Shown here: in pieces, positions 36,365-44,248 of the stretch
How the letters are laid out: every line of letters starts with the position of its first letter
Position numbering within the stretch: the first letter of the stretch is position 1
Assembly (NCBI GenBank): GCA_002395805.1
Contig: DGVB01000025.1
Location: forward strand, 1-64,000
Reading direction: 5' to 3'
DNA length: 64,000 nt
Source: Bacteroidales bacterium UBA4295
GTDB lineage: Bacteria > Bacteroidota > Bacteroidia > Bacteroidales > Paludibacteraceae
Notes under the pieces: model-generated
The model's database searches: none
Told to the model about the DNA's origin: nothing
Seen by the model: the letters and a program-made list of their open reading frames with translations, nothing else
Translations under genes and position numbers: made by a program

Positions 36365-36908
36365 GATCATCATAGCGAGTGTCATAGGGGCGCTCGCTAT
36401 GTTTTTTGTCTCCTGTCGAGGCGGATCAGTGGGAGAGAACGCTAACTCGCAGCCGCGAGAACAAGCGGCTGCGCTGATTACAGACAGCGTCAGTACATTG
36501 ATCTCTGACTCCGGCATCACACGCTATCGTATAGAAGCACCGCAATGGCTGGTTTATGACCGAACCAATCCTCCCTATCAGGAGTTTCCGAAAGGTATCT
36601 ATCTCGAGCAGTTTGACGAAGATCTGACCGTCAAAGCTCAACTCAAAGCCGACTATGCTTACTATGACGAAACGGCGCAGCAATGGACACTACGCGGGAA
36701 TGTACATTCTTTGAATCGAAAAGGAGAGACTTTTGATACGCCTGAGATGCATTGGGACCAGAAGACCCATCGCGTCTATTCAGACACCTCCATCCATATC
36801 GTCCGGGAGCAGAGTATTATCGAAGGAGTGGGGTTTGACTCCAACGAGGAAATGACCAAATATACGATCCTTAATCCTACGGGCGTCTTCCCTATCAAAG
36901 AAGAATAA
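36342..36908 (+). CDS. lptC: LPS export protein LptC
   Basis: 188 aa. Lipoprotein-type N-terminus (MFFVSC, Cys25) instead of the membrane anchor of E. coli LptC; the jellyroll of LptC/LptA type follows, with YRIEAPQWLVYD, GIYLEQFDE, ADYAYYDETAQQWTLRGNV and FDTPEMHWDQKT. Takes LPS from the LptB2FG complex. The start is GTG inside the TPR gene. Works with the LptF/G-type permease encoded at 3354-4835. Confidence 0.85.
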   Translation: MRRLTSDKIIIASVIGALAMFFVSCRGGSVGENANSQPREQAAALITDSVSTLISDSGITRYRIEAPQWLVYDRTNPPYQEFPKGIYLEQFDEDLTVKAQLKADYAYYDETAQQWTLRGNVHSLNRKGETFDTPEMHWDQKTHRVYSDTSIHIVREQSIIEGVGFDSNEEMTKYTILNPTGVFPIKEE

Positions 36909-36959
36909 TAATCTGTTATCAATCGGCTCTGCCGACGCAATTATAAATTTTAATAACTT

Positions 36960-37700
36960 ATGCTTTTAGAATCTAAAACAGCCTTAATCACAGGTGCTGC
37001 CCGTGGAATAGGCAAACAGATAGCGTTGCTGTATGCGCGCGAGGGAGCAAATATCGCTTTCACCGATCTGGAACTCAATGAAGCAGCACAAACTACCCGC
37101 GACGAAATAGCCGCTTTGGGTGTCAAAGTGGCGTTCTATGCTTCCAATGCTGCCGATTTCGAAGCGGCGCATCAGGTAGTAGAGCAAGTCATAGCTGATT
37201 TCGGCCGGCTCGATATATTGGTTAACAATGCCGGTATCACGCGTGACACCTTGCTGATGCGTATGACAGAGGCTCAATGGGACCAGGTCATCAATGTGAA
37301 TCTCAAATCCGCCTTTAATTTCACGCATGCTGTGACACCCGTTATGATGCGCCAACGCGGAGGATCAATCATTTCCCTCAGTTCCGTAGTGGGAATTAAC
37401 GGAAATGCAGGCCAAGCTAACTATGCTGCCTCCAAAGCCGGCATTATTGCTCTCACTAAGTCTGTAGCCAAAGAACTTGGTTCTCGCGGCGTACGTGCCA
37501 ATGCAATAGCCCCAGGATTCATTCTGACCGATATGACCAAAGCGCTGAGCGAAGAGACACTCCAATCTTTCGTCTCGATGATACCGATGAAACGAGGAGG
37601 CACCCCTGAAGAAGTAGCAAAGGTCGCTCTCTTCTTAGCGAGCGACCTTTCCTCCTATGTCTCCGGACAAGTGATTCAAGTCAACGGAGCTATGGTTTAG
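36960..37700 (+). CDS. fabG: 3-oxoacyl-ACP reductase
   Basis: NADPH-dependent reductase in fatty-acid elongation. SDR fold with TGAARGIGK (residues 11-19), NNAGITRD, catalytic Ser about 141, Tyr155 and Lys159 (YAASKAG), and the C-terminus SGQVIQVNGAM. 246 aa, typical. The last four bases overlap the convergent GH13 gene. In Bacteroides lptC is followed by other envelope genes, so fabG here may be a rearranged neighbour. Confidence 0.94.
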   Translation: MLLESKTALITGAARGIGKQIALLYAREGANIAFTDLELNEAAQTTRDEIAALGVKVAFYASNAADFEAAHQVVEQVIADFGRLDILVNNAGITRDTLLMRMTEAQWDQVINVNLKSAFNFTHAVTPVMMRQRGGSIISLSSVVGINGNAGQANYAASKAGIIALTKSVAKELGSRGVRANAIAPGFILTDMTKALSEETLQSFVSMIPMKRGGTPEEVAKVALFLASDLSSYVSGQVIQVNGAMV

Positions 37701-39040
37701 CGTTCAAAAATCTTGAACTGCCACGGCGCGAGGGTGAACTCTTGCGCCGTTTCTATTTTGTGCTTCTTGCCGCAGAGGCATTTGTAGGTACCTTCGTACC
37801 CGGCCAGATCCAGCATCACTGTTTGCTCTTCGTCGCTCATGTTCATTACGGCAATCACGGTGTTGGTATGCCAGCGGCCTTCTTTCTGACGAACGCAGGC
37901 GAACACTTTCTCATTATCCGTTGCGATGCGAACCATCGGAGCACCTGCTTCCGGGCTGAATAGCGATTTGTTGCGCTCACGCAGACCGTTCAGCAAGTGA
38001 TACAAATCCGCTTCTGCATATGCCTCGTCTTTGTCAATCTGGTCTTTCTCAAAGAACTCCAAACGATGGTGATTACCGCTCAACTGACCGGTGTAGATCA
38101 TCGGCATACCCGGTATTACATAGCAGAATGCTTGGAATAGAGGCACTGCCTCACCCATACGCTCTTGCTCCGTTCCGTTCCAACTGTTCTCATCGTGATT
38201 GCTGATGAAGTTCATGCGAATGGCTTCGGGGCGGATTGTCGAATCCGCTTTCGTGAAGTTCGCCCATAGATCTTCAACGCTGTTCTTGCCTTGTGCCACA
38301 CCGTTCATCAGGTGGTGCAGACTCCAGCCGTAGTACATGTCAAAGGCGCTTTCGGTCAACTCCTGTGCTTTGTCTTCATCCTCTGCGAGGGTGAACATAT
38401 CCGGATGGCTCTGACGCAGATCAGCCATAGCCCAGTTCCAGAAATCGGTCGGCACTTCTCCGGCTACGTCGCAGCGGAAACCGTCAATACCGATGCTGTC
38501 CATCCACCATCTCATGGCTTTCAGCATCTCATTGCGCATATCCTGGTTGTCGTAATTCAGCTTGGAGATATCCGTCCAGTCGTATTGTACCATCAGGTTA
38601 CCCAAACTGTCGCGGTAATGCCAGCCTTCGTTCTTGGTCCATTCGCTGTCCGGCGCCGTGTGATTGGCTACCCAGTCCAGAATTACCTTGAATCCCATTT
38701 TGTGAGCTTGGGCTAAGAAATGCTCGAAATCCGCTCTTGTGCCGAACTCAGGATTGATCTCGCAGTAATCGATGATAGAGTAGTAACTGCCCAGCGTACC
38801 TTTGCGGGTAATTTTTCCGATCGGCTGACACGGCATTACCCAGATAATGTCAATGCCGTTCTCTTTCAGCGTCGGCAGCAGCTCTTCTGCTGCAGCGAAC
38901 GTACCTTCCTCGGTGGCCTGACGGGTGTTTAACTCATAGATTGTGGCGTCGTAAGCCCATTTCGGGTGACGCAACTCCTGCTGCTCTCCGCAACTCATCA
39001 TTGCCAGAGCAGCAACAAGTAAAAGTAATGTCTTTTTCAT
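37697..39040 (-). CDS. GH13 alpha-amylase-type lipoprotein
   Basis: 447 aa. Lipobox AMMSCG (Cys17) predicts attachment to the membrane. (beta/alpha)8 GH13 barrel: DWVANHTA (region I), GFRCDVA (nucleophile Asp near 189), TLAEDED (acid/base Glu near 216) and FISNHDENS (Asp near 283), with a short C-terminal beta domain. Likely acts on alpha-1,4 glucans at the surface or in the periplasm. Starts one base into the end of the upstream GH13 gene, so both are in one transcript. Confidence 0.9.
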   Translation of the reverse strand: MKKTLLLLVAALAMMSCGEQQELRHPKWAYDATIYELNTRQATEEGTFAAAEELLPTLKENGIDIIWVMPCQPIGKITRKGTLGSYYSIIDYCEINPEFGTRADFEHFLAQAHKMGFKVILDWVANHTAPDSEWTKNEGWHYRDSLGNLMVQYDWTDISKLNYDNQDMRNEMLKAMRWWMDSIGIDGFRCDVAGEVPTDFWNWAMADLRQSHPDMFTLAEDEDKAQELTESAFDMYYGWSLHHLMNGVAQGKNSVEDLWANFTKADSTIRPEAIRMNFISNHDENSWNGTEQERMGEAVPLFQAFCYVIPGMPMIYTGQLSGNHHRLEFFEKDQIDKDEAYAEADLYHLLNGLRERNKSLFSPEAGAPMVRIATDNEKVFACVRQKEGRWHTNTVIAVMNMSDEEQTVMLDLAGYEGTYKCLCGKKHKIETAQEFTLAPWQFKIFER

Positions 39041-41085
39041 TAGTCTTTAATTATTTGATATGTTAAGTCTTTTCTGTTGATGATGACGGTCACCTTCTCG
39101 CCCAGATAGATTCGCTGGTAGATGATCTCATCCGGACGATCGATCAGCGGAATAAAATCACCGTACAGCAGCGGCATGGAGTTGCGCCGCAGATGTATCA
39201 GTTCCGCTACCTCGTTCCGCATGTTACGCTCGTCCAGACTAAGTGTCTCGAATCGCATCATATGCCGGTTGTCCGGATCATTGCCGCCTACCTCGCCGTA
39301 TTCATCCCCCTGATAGATACATGGCACGCCCGGTAGCGTCATATTCAGCACCTCTAACAATATAGCGCGCTTGTAGGCTTTCTCTGCATCACCGATACCT
39401 ATCTCTCGCGTCCATCCTTCTTCCTTGCCGTACGCATAGATATCTATGGCGCCGCCGGCGATAGAGGCGAATCGTATCTGGTCATGGTTTCCGCTGATAT
39501 TTCCCATCGTGTGATGCGCGCCGTACGTGCGCAGCGAGGTCAGTTCGTTATTCATTATCTCGTCCATGCCTTTATAGCCGCATATCGCTTCGCGAGCCGT
39601 GAAATAGACGTTGAAATCAAACTGCGCATTCAGCATACCGGTCTTGACATAACTGCCTATCAACTCAGGGCTGCCGTAAGTCTCGCCGATCATCCATATG
39701 TCTCTGCCCGGCCAGCGGGTAGCGATTTTCTGACCTAACATCCGCCAGTATCCTTCCGGGATATGCTTGCATGCGTCGTGGCGGAATCCGTCCAGGTCAT
39801 AGTTTGCTAACCAGTACAGCGCGCTGTCTGTCATCTGCTCGCATACTTCTTCCCGCTCCAGATCCAGAGTAGGGATATGTTTGTCGAACCATGTCGTCAA
39901 CCGTGCTTCGTCCCATAACTCGAAATTCCTTCTTCCGTCCGGCAGTATTGAATCCGTGTGCCAATCCGGATGCTCCTGCAGCGTCGGCGAATTGATATGC
40001 ATATGGTTCGCTACATAGTCCAGCACTACGTTTATCCCGTGCGCGTGCGCGCTATCTAATAAGGTGTGGAACTCATCCGGAGTACCGAAACGGTCGTCTA
40101 ACTTGGTGGCGTAAATAGGCCAGTAGCCGTGATAACCGCTGAATTTGGTGTAAGTCTTTGTGCTGTCGTATTTGTTGCCGTTCGGGAATGGATACAGACC
40201 CCATGCATCCCATGGATTCTGAGTAATCGGACTGATCCACAGTGTGTTAACTCCTAATTTGTCGAAATATCCTTCGCTTATCTTAGCCGTGATACCCGCT
40301 AAGTCGCCACCCTGGTAATCCACGATATCCAATACCTCCGGGCTGTTCATCTTCCAGTCATTCCCTTTGTTTCCGTTGTAGAAACGGTCGATGAGGATAG
40401 AGTAGAGCACTTGCGCCTGTTGGTCGTGACGGTTCAACTGACTCGCGCTCGTCACAATCTTGCCGTCTTGCATCGGCAGTAACATATCGTTGTATAGATA
40501 ACTCTCGTCCTCTGCAAAGATCCGAAGATAACTCCGTCCGTTCAAATCTGAATTTTGAAATCTTAAATTAGAAATATCCAATACCCATGTGCCGTCTTTC
40601 TCGGCTTGCCATAAGTCGTTGTCAACGATCATGTTCTGCCAGTATGCTACAAAACTCGGATTAGCCACACTGTCATAGAATCCAACGCGCAGCTTGTCGT
40701 CCTCATAACCCAATGAAATCAAGGCCTGACGTACAGGTTTGTTCGGTAAAATAGGAATTTCGAAACTGCCGGTTTTGTCGTAGAAAGTGATGGAGTGAAT
40801 CGACCTGTTGCGGTTCACTATATCCATCTCACGGACGACAGGAAGTGTACCGATGAGGTTCATATATTCTATCGCCTCGTCCGCTATCCAGTGTGTTTCT
40901 TTCCATAGACTGGTGTCGCCGTATAGCGCAGGGATGTAATCCGTCAGCACGACATGTGTCGTGTCGCTTGTCATCCGTATAGGCATGATAGGGGCGGATT
41001 GAGCGATTGTGTTCGCAACGTGATGGGAGCGGTAGCATCCTGCCATACCGAGGGCAAGAACTATAAGCAAAAGACTTTTTCTCAT
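39040..41085 (-). CDS. GH13 lipoprotein with N-terminal beta domain
   Basis: 681 aa from the ATG at 41085; the ATG at 41097 lies only a few bases from the predicted transcription start. Lipobox GMAGC. Residues about 30-200 are beta-rich (neopullulanase-type N-domain or starch-binding), followed by the catalytic barrel: VVLDYVANHM, GFRHDACKH (Asp near 435), WMIGETYG (Glu near 465), SGNHDQIR (Asp near 534), and LPGVPCIYQGDEYG. Together with the next gene it forms a two-gene alpha-glucan module without its own SusC/D in the window. Confidence 0.9.
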   Translation of the reverse strand: MRKSLLLIVLALGMAGCYRSHHVANTIAQSAPIMPIRMTSDTTHVVLTDYIPALYGDTSLWKETHWIADEAIEYMNLIGTLPVVREMDIVNRNRSIHSITFYDKTGSFEIPILPNKPVRQALISLGYEDDKLRVGFYDSVANPSFVAYWQNMIVDNDLWQAEKDGTWVLDISNLRFQNSDLNGRSYLRIFAEDESYLYNDMLLPMQDGKIVTSASQLNRHDQQAQVLYSILIDRFYNGNKGNDWKMNSPEVLDIVDYQGGDLAGITAKISEGYFDKLGVNTLWISPITQNPWDAWGLYPFPNGNKYDSTKTYTKFSGYHGYWPIYATKLDDRFGTPDEFHTLLDSAHAHGINVVLDYVANHMHINSPTLQEHPDWHTDSILPDGRRNFELWDEARLTTWFDKHIPTLDLEREEVCEQMTDSALYWLANYDLDGFRHDACKHIPEGYWRMLGQKIATRWPGRDIWMIGETYGSPELIGSYVKTGMLNAQFDFNVYFTAREAICGYKGMDEIMNNELTSLRTYGAHHTMGNISGNHDQIRFASIAGGAIDIYAYGKEEGWTREIGIGDAEKAYKRAILLEVLNMTLPGVPCIYQGDEYGEVGGNDPDNRHMMRFETLSLDERNMRNEVAELIHLRRNSMPLLYGDFIPLIDRPDEIIYQRIYLGEKVTVIINRKDLTYQIIKD

Positions 41086-41106
41086 GGTTTTACACATTTA
41101 GCGGTG

Positions 41107-41138
41107 CAAAAGTACTAAAAAAAATCGGTCTGTGCAAA
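41107..41138 (-). promoter_or_regulatory. GH13 operon promoter
   Basis: On the minus strand TTTG (41138-41135), 20 bp with T8 (41117-41124), TACTTTTG (41114-41107). Back to back with the pheS promoter: only 5 bp separate the two -33 boxes. Confidence 0.8.
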
Positions 41139-41143
41139 TTTTA

Positions 41144-41175
41144 TTTGCATATTTCAAAAAAAAGCAGTACTTTTG
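41144..41175 (+). promoter_or_regulatory. pheS promoter
   Basis: TTTG (41144-41147), 20 bp with A8 (41156-41163) and GCAG, TACTTTTG (41168-41175), 26 bp before the ATG. Confidence 0.85.
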
Positions 41176-41201
41176 TAGCGATTTTGTAAATTATCCGAAT
41201 T

Positions 41202-42248
41202 ATGGCTTTGAAAGATACTATTCAATCTTTATTGACTCAGGTGCAATCGATGTCTGCCGCTAATGCAGAGGAACTCGAGGCACTGCGTATCAAATACCTG
41301 TCTAAGAAAGGCGAGATCACGGCGCTCTTCAATGAGTTTCGTCTTGTGCCGGCTGACCAGAAACGCGAATTGGGGCAGCTCCTGAACCAGCTTCGCCAGG
41401 AGGCAGAGGCACGCATTAACGACCTCAAAGAACAAATCAGCAACCAGCAATCAGCAATCAGCAATGTCCGTCAGGACCTCACCCGTACGCCGGATCCTAT
41501 TGCCCTCGGTACGCGTCATCCGCTGTCGCTGGTTCGTGAAGAGATCGTGGATATCTTCTCCCGCATCGGTTTTACCGTAGCGGAAGGACCGGAGGTAGAG
41601 GATGACAAGCATGTCTATGGTATGCTTAATTTTGCGCCGGAGCACCCTGCTCGTGACATGCAGGATACGTTCTTTGTAGAAAAAGAGATGGGTGTTCAGA
41701 AACCGACCGATATCCTCCTTCGTTCGCATACTTCGTCTGTCCAGACGCGTGTCATGACATCCCAGAAACCGCCTATCCGCGTGCTCTGCCCGGGTCGTGT
41801 CTATCGTAACGAAGCTATCTCCGCGCGTGCCCATTGTTTCTTCCATCAGGTGGAGGGACTCTATGTGGATAAGAATGTATCGTTTGCCGATTTGCGCGAA
41901 GCGCTGCTTTATTTCTCGAAGGAGATGTTCGGCGCGGATACCAAGATTCGTCTCCGTCCGTCTTATTTCCCGTTCACGGAGCCTTCTGCAGAAATGGATA
42001 TCTCATGTAATATATGCGGCGGCAAAGGCTGCTCGTTCTGTAAAGGAACAGGATGGGTCGAGATCCTCGGTTGCGGCATGGTGGATCCGAACGTCCTGGA
42101 GTCCTGCGGTATTGATTCGAAAGTCTATTCCGGCTATGCGTTCGGTATGGGCGTGGAGCGTATCACGAACCTCAAATATCGTGTCAAAGACCTCCGTCTC
42201 TTCTCCGAGAACGACGTCCGCTTCCTCCGCCAGTTCGAGAGCTGCTGA
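41202..42248 (+). CDS. pheS: Phenylalanine-tRNA ligase alpha subunit
   Basis: Class II synthetase subunit carrying the active site; works as alpha2beta2 with PheT (not in this window). N-terminal coiled coil (about 1-78), then catalytic core with HTSSVQTRVM, the motif 2 region CPGRVYRNEAISARAH and motif 3 GYAFGMGVERI. The linker at about 79-90 (NQQSAISNV) is encoded by the tandem repeat AATCAGCAACCAGCAATCAG, an insertion between coiled coil and core. A Cys-rich stretch (CNICGGKGCSFCKGTG) is present, as in other Bacteroidetes PheS. Confidence 0.97.
   Translation: MALKDTIQSLLTQVQSMSAANAEELEALRIKYLSKKGEITALFNEFRLVPADQKRELGQLLNQLRQEAEARINDLKEQISNQQSAISNVRQDLTRTPDPIALGTRHPLSLVREEIVDIFSRIGFTVAEGPEVEDDKHVYGMLNFAPEHPARDMQDTFFVEKEMGVQKPTDILLRSHTSSVQTRVMTSQKPPIRVLCPGRVYRNEAISARAHCFFHQVEGLYVDKNVSFADLREALLYFSKEMFGADTKIRLRPSYFPFTEPSAEMDISCNICGGKGCSFCKGTGWVEILGCGMVDPNVLESCGIDSKVYSGYAFGMGVERITNLKYRVKDLRLFSENDVRFLRQFESC
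41437..41467. repeat. AATCAGC tandem repeat inside pheS
   Basis: Four degenerate copies of a 7-bp unit, in frame in the linker of the synthetase. Confidence 0.85.
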
Positions 42249-42277
42249 TAGCAAAAATAATTTTTGGTGCAAAAAAA

Positions 42278-42309
42278 TTTGCGTATTTCAAAAAAAAGCA
42301 GTACCTTTG
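42278..42309 (+). promoter_or_regulatory. yceD-rpmF promoter
   Basis: TTTG (42278-42281), 20 bp with A8 (42290-42297) and GCAG, TACCTTTG (42302-42309), leaving a leader of about 57 nt before the start codon. Confidence 0.85.
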
Positions 42310-42373
42310 CACCCGATTTTTAATCGAGTGTCTCTGACACGAGAAAAATCACACATACAGCGATTTTGCGTCT

Positions 42374-42853
42374 ATGAGCGAAAACGGTCATAATATCATC
42401 GACTTGTCACGCCTTCCTGTAGGCACGCATTCCTTTGATATTCAATTAGATGATGATTTCTTTGCTTCCTTGGAGAAGTCGGAAATTCTAAGCGGAACGG
42501 TGGCCGGAAAAGCGACGCTTAATCTCCGGGAGGAGGACTATCAGCTCAGCATTGCGGTTCATGGAACTGTCTTTGTTGTGTGTGATAGATGCCTCGACCC
42601 AATGCCCCTTGACATCAACGACGAGCAAGAGATTTTCTCGGAGGACGAGGAGGACGAAGAAACCGTACATCGTAAATCGTCCAATCGTACTTTGGATCTC
42701 TCCTGGCTCGCCTATGAGATAGTTAGTATCAATATTCCGCTCGTTCACAGTCACCAACCGGGTGCTTGCAATCCGCAAATGGAACTTCTCCTCCATGATC
42801 ACCTTTGTGACGAGCCGGATCCCGAAAACGATACTGACGCAGATATAGAATAA
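42374..42853 (+). CDS. YceD-family protein (DUF177)
   Basis: 159 aa, acidic. The Cys pair VCDRCLDPM and a second Cys/His pair near the end (HDHLCDE), and its place directly before rpmF, match the DUF177/YceD family, which is linked to 23S rRNA accumulation and ribosome assembly in other bacteria and plastids. Co-transcription with rpmF is standard. Confidence 0.88.
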   Translation: MSENGHNIIDLSRLPVGTHSFDIQLDDDFFASLEKSEILSGTVAGKATLNLREEDYQLSIAVHGTVFVVCDRCLDPMPLDINDEQEIFSEDEEDEETVHRKSSNRTLDLSWLAYEIVSINIPLVHSHQPGACNPQMELLLHDHLCDEPDPENDTDADIE

Positions 42854-42874
42854 AACATTGTACAATAATTAATC

Positions 42875-42931
42875 CCTCCCCGCGGCGTGGAGGTGCCGAG
42901 CATATAGCCCGGCGAAAACGCCGAGCTATAT
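42875..42931 (+). promoter_or_regulatory. Hairpins over the rpmF start codon
   Basis: Two stems: CCTCC/GGAGG (42875-42893) and ATATAGC-C-CGGCG / CGCCG-A-GCTATAT with an AAAA loop (42902-42931). The second has 12 base pairs and one mismatch and includes the A and U of the rpmF AUG. A stem closing over the start codon would block initiation, so it may be a translational control element for L32. Confidence 0.6.
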
Positions 42932-43112
42932 GGCACATCCTAAAAGAAGACAATCGCACACCAGACAAGCGAAACGTCGTACACATGACGTAGTGAAAGC
43001 TCCGACACTGGCTACATGCCCGAACTGTGGCGCTCTTCACATCTACCACACCGTTTGCCCTTCCTGTGGCTACTACCGTGGTAAACTGGCTATCGAGCAA
43101 GCTGAAGCTTAA
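42930..43112 (+). CDS. rpmF: 50S ribosomal protein L32
   Basis: 60 aa. N-terminal AHPKRRQSHTRQAKRRTH and four zinc-binding Cys (30, 33, 43, 46; CPNC and CPSC). Start codon is inside a hairpin. A strong stem-loop follows the gene. Confidence 0.97.
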   Translation: MAHPKRRQSHTRQAKRRTHDVVKAPTLATCPNCGALHIYHTVCPSCGYYRGKLAIEQAEA

Positions 43113-43122
43113 TCGATGATGC

Positions 43123-43180
43123 GTGCAAACGTATAGGCTCTGGGTTTTATAACCCGGAGCCTTCGTTGCACCTTAATTTT
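43123..43180 (+). terminator. Long hairpin after rpmF
   Basis: Outer stem GTGCAA-ACG / CGTTGCAC (43123-43171) and inner stem GGCTCTGGGTT / AACCCGGAGCC with TTAT loop (43136-43161), followed by TTAATTTT. Most likely a terminator or an attenuator between rpmF and the pseudouridine synthase gene. Confidence 0.7.
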
Positions 43181-43183
43181 AAC

Positions 43184-43219
43184 GCGTACGTGAGTACGCA
43201 CGTGACCCGTGAGGGCCAC
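43184..43219 (+). other. Two GTGA-loop hairpins
   Basis: GCGTAC-GTGA-GTACGC (43184-43199) and GTG-A-CCC-GTGA-GGG-C-CAC (43202-43219). Both loops are GUGA in RNA, a GNRA tetraloop. They lie in the leader of the pseudouridine synthase gene directly after the rpmF hairpin. Confidence 0.6.
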
Positions 43220-43264
43220 TTCGAATGAACAATAAACATTAAACATTCAACGTAAAACATTAAC

Positions 43265-44245
43265 ATGTACAACAATTCCAACAATGATGGTGAGCGTCGC
43301 CCAAGGCCGCGTTTTCACCGCGAAGGGGCGGAACCTGTAGGACGTCCCCGTTTTTCCCGTGACGGCGAAGCCCGTCCTCGTTTTTCCCGTGACGGTGAGT
43401 CACGTCCATCCCGACCTTACGGAGAGCGCTCTGAGCGCCCGAATCGTCCGTTTGGCGGCAAACCTAAACGCAATCCCGGTGTCTATTCCGGACATAAACA
43501 GCAAGTCTATCGTGAGCAACACGAAGATCCAACGAAGCCTATTCGTCTTAATAAATACCTCGCTAATGCAGGTATCTGCTCCCGTCGTGAGGCGGATGAT
43601 TTTATCCAGGCCGGTGTGATTACGGTGAACGGTGAGACGGTGGATAATCTGGGCGCAAAGGTGCTGCCGACGGATGATGTCCGTTTCCATGACCAGCCTG
43701 TCCGCCGCGAGCGCAAGGTATATATCCTGCTCAATAAACCCAAGAATACCGTCACTACGACGGACGATCCGCAGGAGCGTCATACGGTGATTGATATCGT
43801 CCGCAGCGCTTGCGCGGAGCGTATCTATCCGGTCGGTCGGCTTGATCGTAATACTACCGGTGTGCTTCTGCTTACCAATGACGGAGACCTGGCTGCCAAA
43901 CTGACCCACCCGAAGTTCCAAAAGAAAAAGATATATGCGGTGACTCTGGATCGCGAACTGGACGAAGTGGATGAAGCTATCGTTCGTGCCGGTGTCGTAT
44001 TGGATGACGAGCGTATCATTCCTGATGCATTGGAGTTCCCCAAAGCGGATCGCAAGCATATTGGTCTGGAGATTCATTCCGGCCAGAACCGCGTCGTTCG
44101 CCGTATTTTCGAGAAAGTGGGGTACAAGGTTGTTAACCTGGACCGCGTCTCTTTTGCCGGCCTGACCAAGAAGAATGTAGGTCGCGGCAAATGGCGTTTC
44201 CTTACGCCCAAAGAGGTGGCTTATCTCCAGATGGGCAATTTTTAA
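43265..44245 (+). CDS. rluB: 23S rRNA pseudouridine synthase, RsuA/RluB family
   Basis: 326 aa. An Arg/Pro-rich N-terminal extension (about 8-75; repeated RPRFSRDGE units, encoded by a tandem DNA repeat) is followed by an S4 RNA-binding domain (about 92-140, RLNKYLANAGICSRREADD) and the catalytic domain with GRLDRNTTG (nucleophile Asp about 194). Position specificity (RluB, RluE, RluF or RsuA) is inferred from length and position and is not certain. The basic extension probably helps bind rRNA. Confidence 0.85.
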   Translation: MYNNSNNDGERRPRPRFHREGAEPVGRPRFSRDGEARPRFSRDGESRPSRPYGERSERPNRPFGGKPKRNPGVYSGHKQQVYREQHEDPTKPIRLNKYLANAGICSRREADDFIQAGVITVNGETVDNLGAKVLPTDDVRFHDQPVRRERKVYILLNKPKNTVTTTDDPQERHTVIDIVRSACAERIYPVGRLDRNTTGVLLLTNDGDLAAKLTHPKFQKKKIYAVTLDRELDEVDEAIVRAGVVLDDERIIPDALEFPKADRKHIGLEIHSGQNRVVRRIFEKVGYKVVNLDRVSFAGLTKKNVGRGKWRFLTPKEVAYLQMGNF

Positions 44246-44248
44246 AAT

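Noticed and set aside
42875..42931. Terminator before rpmF
   Set aside because: There is no U-run and the stem reaches into the start codon of rpmF, which must be transcribed; regulation of translation fits better.
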